Source of the DNA: Pseudomonadota bacterium
GTDB taxonomy: Bacteria > Pseudomonadota > Gammaproteobacteria > Burkholderiales > Burkholderiaceae_E
DNA length: 17,190 bases
Assembly (NCBI GenBank): GCA_023388075.1
Contig: JAEWGX010000095.1
Coordinates: 1-17,190 of the forward strand
Direction of reading: 5' to 3'
Shown here: positions 13,858 through 17,190 of the stretch, piece after piece
Position numbering within the stretch: position 1 is the stretch's first letter
Layout: every line of letters begins with the position of its first letter
The notes under the pieces: generated by a model
The model's database searches: none
Told to the model about the DNA's origin: nothing
Seen by the model: the letters and a program-made list of their open reading frames with translations, nothing else
Program-made: the position numbers and the translations under genes

Positions 13858-14799
13858 ATGACCCGGCGTGCGCAGCATTCGGACGGATCGGCCTGGCCGC
13901 CATTGCCGCTCGCTTCCTGGCAGGACACCTTCGAGACGCTTCACATGTGGACGCAGTTGGTGGGCAAGACGCGACTCGCCCTGGCGCCCATGGAGAACCA
14001 CTGGTGGCAGTGCACGCTGTACGTGTCCGCGCGCGGGCTGTCGACCGGTCCCATGCCGTCGGGCCCGAGAGTCCTCGCGGTCGATTTCGACTTCATCGAC
14101 CACCAGCTCACGATGGGCACGTCCGATGGCGACAGCCGTCGGCTGCCGCTGGTCGCCGAGTCGGTCGCCCGCTTCCACGCCCGCTACATGCAGGCGTTGC
14201 GCGAGCTCGGCTTCGAGCCGCGAATCCTCGGCCGCCCGGTGGAGGTGCAGGAAGCGATTCCGTTTGCCCAGGACGAGAAGCACGCCGCCTATGACCGCGA
14301 CGCGGTGCAGCGCTGGTGGCGGGTGCTGGTGCAGGCGGATCGCGTCTTCAAGCGATTCCGCGGCGGCTTCCTCGGCAAGCAGAGCCCGGCGCACTTCTGG
14401 TGGGGCAGCTTCGATCATGCGGTGACCCGCTTCTCGGGTCGCACGGCTCCACGGCATCCCGGCGGGGCGCCCAACTGCGCCGACCACGTCATGGTGGAGG
14501 CCTACTCGCACGAATGCAGCAGCGCCGGCTTCTGGCCGGGTGGCGGCCCGACCGACGAAGCGGCCTTCTATGCCTATGTCTATCCCGAACCGGAAGGCTA
14601 CGGGGCGAGCCCCGTGGAACCCGCTGCGGCCTGGTACCACTCCGGGGCACGCGAGTTCATTCTTCCTTACGAAGCGGTGCGCAGCGCTCCGGATCCCGAC
14701 GCCGTCCTGCTGCAGTTCCTGGAAAGCACCTACCGGGCGGCGGCGGACTGCGGCGGCTGGGATCGCGCCGCCCTGGAGCGCACGGTGGTCAGCGCCTGA
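13858..14799 (+). CDS. DUF5996 family protein
   Basis: A 313-residue soluble protein of the uncharacterised DUF5996 family. The conserved N-terminal segment TFETLHMWTQLVGKTRL (24-40) and NHWWQCTLYVSARGL are recognisable. Later come HFWWGSFDHAVTRFSGR, the His/Gly-rich APRHPGG, VEAYSHECSSAGFWPGGG and YVYPEPEGY, the family's most constant stretches. The many His, Asp, Glu and Trp residues suggest a metal or ligand site, but no catalytic role is established. GGAGG 8 bases upstream fixes the ATG at 13858; an in-frame GTG at 13843 overlaps that site. Its 3' end overlaps the convergent SDR gene by 11 bases. Confidence 0.87.
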   Translation: MTRRAQHSDGSAWPPLPLASWQDTFETLHMWTQLVGKTRLALAPMENHWWQCTLYVSARGLSTGPMPSGPRVLAVDFDFIDHQLTMGTSDGDSRRLPLVAESVARFHARYMQALRELGFEPRILGRPVEVQEAIPFAQDEKHAAYDRDAVQRWWRVLVQADRVFKRFRGGFLGKQSPAHFWWGSFDHAVTRFSGRTAPRHPGGAPNCADHVMVEAYSHECSSAGFWPGGGPTDEAAFYAYVYPEPEGYGASPVEPAAAWYHSGAREFILPYEAVRSAPDPDAVLLQFLESTYRAAADCGGWDRAALERTVVSA

Positions 14800-15553
14800 T
14801 CTCCAGGTCTTCCGCGCCCAGATAGATCCGGTTCCAGCTCGGCGAGATCACCAGCTCGTTGATGCAGACACGCGCTGGCGCGGTGACGGCGTAGGCAATC
14901 GCCTCGGCGACGTCCTCCGGTTGCAGCATGCGGGCAAGGTCCGGTTCGGGCACCGGTACCGGGCGCGAACGCAGGATCGGCGTGGCCACCTCTCCAGGGC
15001 AGAGCAGCGTGGCGCGGATGCCGTTCTGGCCCTCCTCGTAGTTGAGACTCTCCACCAAGGGGCCCAGCCCCATCTTGGTGGCACCGTAGGCGGCGCCGGC
15101 GAACGGCAGGTAGCGCCAGCCGGCCCAGGAGGAGACCACGACGATCGTTCCGGCTCCGGCCTCGCGCATCGTCGGCAAGGCGGCGATCACGCAGTTGGCG
15201 ACGCCGCCGAGGTTGATCGCCGCGACCTTGGCGAACCCTTCCGGCCGCAGCTTCTTCCAGGCGCGGTCCGGGACGTTGGTCCCCGCGCTGGCGATCAACG
15301 CGTCGATCCGGCCGTGCCTGGCGACGATGGCCGCCGCGGCCTGCCCGGCCGCCTCGGCGTCGGCCACGTCCAGCGGCTCGATGCTCGCACGCCCGCCGGG
15401 CAGGGCGGCGACGGCGTCCTCCAATGCCTTTGCCCTCCGCCCGGACAGCACGACAGTCCAGCCAGCGTCGCCGAGCGCCCGTGCGGTGGCGAAGCCGATG
15501 CCTGTGGCCCCACCGGTGATCCAGGCCACTCGTCCCGCGTTCGATCCGGTCAT
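14789..15553 (-). CDS. SDR family NAD(P)-dependent oxidoreductase
   Basis: Classical short-chain dehydrogenase, 254 residues. The cofactor loop GGATGIG (14-20), Asn114 (AINLGG), Ser141/142 (VVVSSWAG), Tyr156 and Lys160 (YGATK) give the full catalytic set. SGRR at 37-40 hints at NADP(H) preference. The ATG at 15553 follows GAGGGAGA on the minus strand; an upstream extension to 15685 would overlap exbD and has no family similarity. It is 31 bases after exbD in the same direction, so it is probably the last gene of the tonB-exbB-exbD transcript, though its link to TonB function is unknown. Its stop overlaps the end of the convergent DUF5996 gene. Confidence 0.93.
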   Translation of the reverse strand: MTGSNAGRVAWITGGATGIGFATARALGDAGWTVVLSGRRAKALEDAVAALPGGRASIEPLDVADAEAAGQAAAAIVARHGRIDALIASAGTNVPDRAWKKLRPEGFAKVAAINLGGVANCVIAALPTMREAGAGTIVVVSSWAGWRYLPFAGAAYGATKMGLGPLVESLNYEEGQNGIRATLLCPGEVATPILRSRPVPVPEPDLARMLQPEDVAEAIAYAVTAPARVCINELVISPSWNRIYLGAEDLEIRR

Positions 15554-15584
15554 GTTCTCTCCCTCTTGCGCGCCTTGGGCGGCG

Positions 15585-15998
15585 CTATTGCCTCGCGCTG
15601 ATGAAGCCGATCCGCGCGAGCCCTGCCTTGGAAGCATCGGCCAGCGTCTGCGCGACGAAGCGGTAGGCGACCGCACCGTCGGCACGCAGATGCAGGTGAG
15701 GCTGCGGATCGCGCCGCGCCGCCTCGGCGAAGCGGACCCCGGCCTCGTCCCGGCTCACCGGTTGGCCGTCCCAGTAGAGATTACCCGATGCGTCGATCGA
15801 GAACTCGATCGTGTCGGGCCGCGTCTCGGTTGCGGCGGCATTGGTGCGCGGCAGCTCGAGCGGGACCGAGTTGGTGAGCAGCGGCGCCGTGACGATGAAG
15901 ATCACCAGCAGCACGAGCATCACGTCGATCAACGGCACCATGTTGATCTCCGACATGGGGGCGCTGGCGCGGTTGGCATCGAAGCTCGCGAAGGCCAT
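15585..15998 (-). CDS. exbD: Biopolymer transport protein ExbD/TolR family
   Basis: Inner-membrane partner of ExbB that couples the proton gradient to TonB, 137 residues. The short cytoplasmic N-terminus MSEINMVPLID leads into one membrane helix (VMLVLLVIFIVTAPLL). Asp25 at its start is the essential proton-carrying residue, with the same number as in E. coli ExbD. The periplasmic domain follows, with FSIDASGNLYWDGQPV and HLRADGAVAYRFV typical of the family. Its start lies 9 bases after the exbB stop. The gene order tonB-exbB-exbD favours ExbD over TolR, which would be found with tolQ, tolA and tolB. Confidence 0.94.
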   Translation of the reverse strand: MAFASFDANRASAPMSEINMVPLIDVMLVLLVIFIVTAPLLTNSVPLELPRTNAAATETRPDTIEFSIDASGNLYWDGQPVSRDEAGVRFAEAARRDPQPHLHLRADGAVAYRFVAQTLADASKAGLARIGFISARQ

Positions 15999-16007
15999 GG
16001 GCTGCTC

Positions 16008-16793
16008 CTACTTGAACGTGGCGATGTTGGCGCCGGTCGTGTCGACCGAGCGCAGCTCGTCATGGGGCGACAGCATGCTGTCGGCGGCGCGGAGGTGGTT
16101 GTTGCCGCGCAGCGACTGCCCCGAGGAGAGGAATGCGAAGAGCTCGAAGGCGAAGGCGTCGAGCTTCGCGGTGAGCACCCGGTTGCGACGCGTCAGCCAG
16201 TTGTAGCCCATCACCGCCGGCAACGCGACCGCCAGGCCCAGGCCGGTCATGATCAGCGCTTCGCCCACCGGCCCCGCCACCTTGTCGAGCGAGCCGGATC
16301 CGCTCATGCCGATCGCGACCAGCGCGTGGTACACGCCCCAGACCGTGCCGAACAATCCGACGAAGGGGGCGGTGGCGCCGATGGTGGCGAGAATGGTCAG
16401 GCCGTTCTCGAGCTGGACCGTCTCCTCGTCGAGCACCTTCTTGATCGTGCGCGTGAGGAAGTCCTGCGCGGTGCCCGCTTCCTCCAGCTTCGAGGAGCCG
16501 TAGCGCGCATGGTGCGCCTGGGCGTGCATCGCGTGCGCGGTGAGGTGGGAGAAGGGGTCGCGCACGCCGTGAGTGGTGATCTCGTCCTGCACCGCCTGCA
16601 GCGAGCTCGCGTTCCAGAACATCTGCAGGAACTTCTCGCTGCGCCTGCGGCGGATCATCTGCGAGATGCCTTTCGAGACGATCAGCACCCAGGACACCAC
16701 CGACATCAGGAGCAGGATGGCGAGCAGCAGCCTGCTCACCAGGTCGCTCTGCGCGAGGAAGTGCCCGAAGCCGAGCGTTACCGGTTCATTCAC
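16008..16793 (-). CDS. exbB: Biopolymer transport protein ExbB (MotA/TolQ/ExbB proton channel)
   Basis: Core of the TonB motor, 261 residues from a GTG at 16793 that has GGAG 8 bases upstream and begins 2 bases after the tonB stop. A longer frame to 16835 would run into tonB and is not preferred. Three membrane helices are visible (about 20-40, 132-155, 178-200) with the large cytoplasmic loop between the first two. The ExbB/TolQ hallmark GLFGTVWGVYHALVAIG (147-163) and GEALIMTGLGLAVALPAV (178-194) with its conserved Thr183 are intact. Together with ExbD and TonB it energises outer-membrane receptors. Confidence 0.95.
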   Translation of the reverse strand: MNEPVTLGFGHFLAQSDLVSRLLLAILLLMSVVSWVLIVSKGISQMIRRRRSEKFLQMFWNASSLQAVQDEITTHGVRDPFSHLTAHAMHAQAHHARYGSSKLEEAGTAQDFLTRTIKKVLDEETVQLENGLTILATIGATAPFVGLFGTVWGVYHALVAIGMSGSGSLDKVAGPVGEALIMTGLGLAVALPAVMGYNWLTRRNRVLTAKLDAFAFELFAFLSSGQSLRGNNHLRAADSMLSPHDELRSVDTTGANIATFK

Positions 16794-16795
16794 GA

Positions 16796-17190
16796 TCAGT
16801 TCTCCAGGTCGAACACTATAGGGATCAGCACCCACACCCGGCGCGGCGTACCGTCCTCGGTGTAGGGCTGGAAGCGGGCGGCGCGCACCGCGGCGAGCGC
16901 GCTCCCGTCGAGCCGTGCATGGCCCGAGGACGACTGAACCTCCGCCTTGGCCGGGCTGCCGCGCTCGTCGATCAGCACGCGGACGACCACCCGCCCGGTT
17001 TCGCCCAGGCGTCGCGAGTACGACGGATAGATCGGCGCGGGCTTCGACAGGTAGCGCACCGCCGTCGACGGAACCGTCCGCGGCTCCGCAGGGGGCGCCG
17101 GGGCCGGCGGAGGCGGCGCGGCCGGCGGTGCCGGGATCGGCGCGGGCGTTGCCTGCGGCGCGTGGGGCGCTGGCTCGACCGGTGCCGGCG
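16796..17190 (-). CDS. tonB: TonB family energy transducer, 5'-truncated by the window edge
   Basis: The C-terminal part of TonB; its N-terminal membrane anchor lies beyond base 17190. The first part visible is the long Pro/Ala-rich periplasmic spacer (17190 to about 17085). The C-terminal domain follows: LSKPAPIYPSYSRRLGETGRV, VRVLIDERGSPAKAEVQSSSG, LDGSALAAVRAARFQPYTEDG and VWVLIPIVFDLEN. The YP motif (APIYPSYSRR) contacts the TonB box of outer-membrane receptors. Its stop is 2 bases before the exbB GTG, indicating coupled translation. The GTG at 17057-17059 is internal, not the true start. Confidence 0.93.
   Translation of the reverse strand, partial: PAPVEPAPHAPQATPAPIPAPPAAPPPPAPAPPAEPRTVPSTAVRYLSKPAPIYPSYSRRLGETGRVVVRVLIDERGSPAKAEVQSSSGHARLDGSALAAVRAARFQPYTEDGTPRRVWVLIPIVFDLEN

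Noticed and set aside
13273..14640. A 455-codon minus-strand frame opposite the FMN reductase and DUF5996 genes
   Set aside because: Shadow of the plus-strand genes, which have clear family signatures and ribosome-binding sites.
15195..16865. A 556-codon open frame on the plus strand opposite SDR, exbD and exbB
   Set aside because: It is antisense to three genes with intact catalytic or membrane motifs; its low-complexity Arg/Glu/His-rich product is an artefact of high GC3.

Overview
The window looks like a chromosome segment of a GC-rich proteobacterium, probably a betaproteobacterium of the Burkholderiales type. This is inferred from overall gene style, roughly 65-70% GC in most genes, a TonB/ExbB/ExbD system and a Dpp-type importer. 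No 16S or other phylogenetic marker is present, so the taxon is not certain.

Left two thirds (1-10783): a catabolic and uptake cluster. It opens with the 3' end of a phytanoyl-CoA dioxygenase-family (PhyH) gene. Next comes a complete five-part ABC importer of the oligopeptide/dipeptide type, split across a divergent promoter: two permeases on the minus strand (440-2266); on the plus strand a periplasmic binding protein (2577), a TauD/TfdA-like Fe(II)/2-oxoglutarate dioxygenase (4175) and two ATPases (5297, 6327). A second plus-strand operon (7481-10783) encodes a Gfo/Idh/MocA oxidoreductase, a DUF993 protein with a dihydrodipicolinate-synthase-like barrel, and a xylose-isomerase-like TIM-barrel epimerase/isomerase. 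The importer block (about 300-7440) is lower in GC than its flanks, and the change falls inside the PhyH gene. An 18-base motif occurs in the same orientation upstream of both halves of the importer and of the oxidoreductase operon, so the block and the flanking enzymes probably answer to one regulator. My reading, which is inference, is one uptake-and-breakdown pathway for a small sugar-like or modified organic compound: import, oxidative removal of a substituent by the dioxygenases, then oxidation, isomerisation or elimination, and aldol-type cleavage. I cannot name the substrate. No regulator is visible.

Middle (10784-12400): a hairpin closes the catabolic operon. A promoter region with two palindromes 20 bp apart precedes a pirin/quercetinase-like gene and wrbA, which end at a clear intrinsic terminator.

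Right third (12400-17190): a DedA-family membrane protein with a hairpin over its ribosome-binding site, an NADPH-dependent FMN reductase and a DUF5996 protein run on the plus strand. They converge, with an 11-bp overlap, on a minus-strand operon tonB-exbB-exbD-SDR that enters from the right edge. TonB/ExbB/ExbD energise outer-membrane uptake; the short-chain dehydrogenase behind them is of unknown substrate. Several genes here (WrbA, FMN reductase, pirin, SDR) are redox or stress-type functions.

No tRNA, rRNA, CRISPR array, transposase or integrase was seen.
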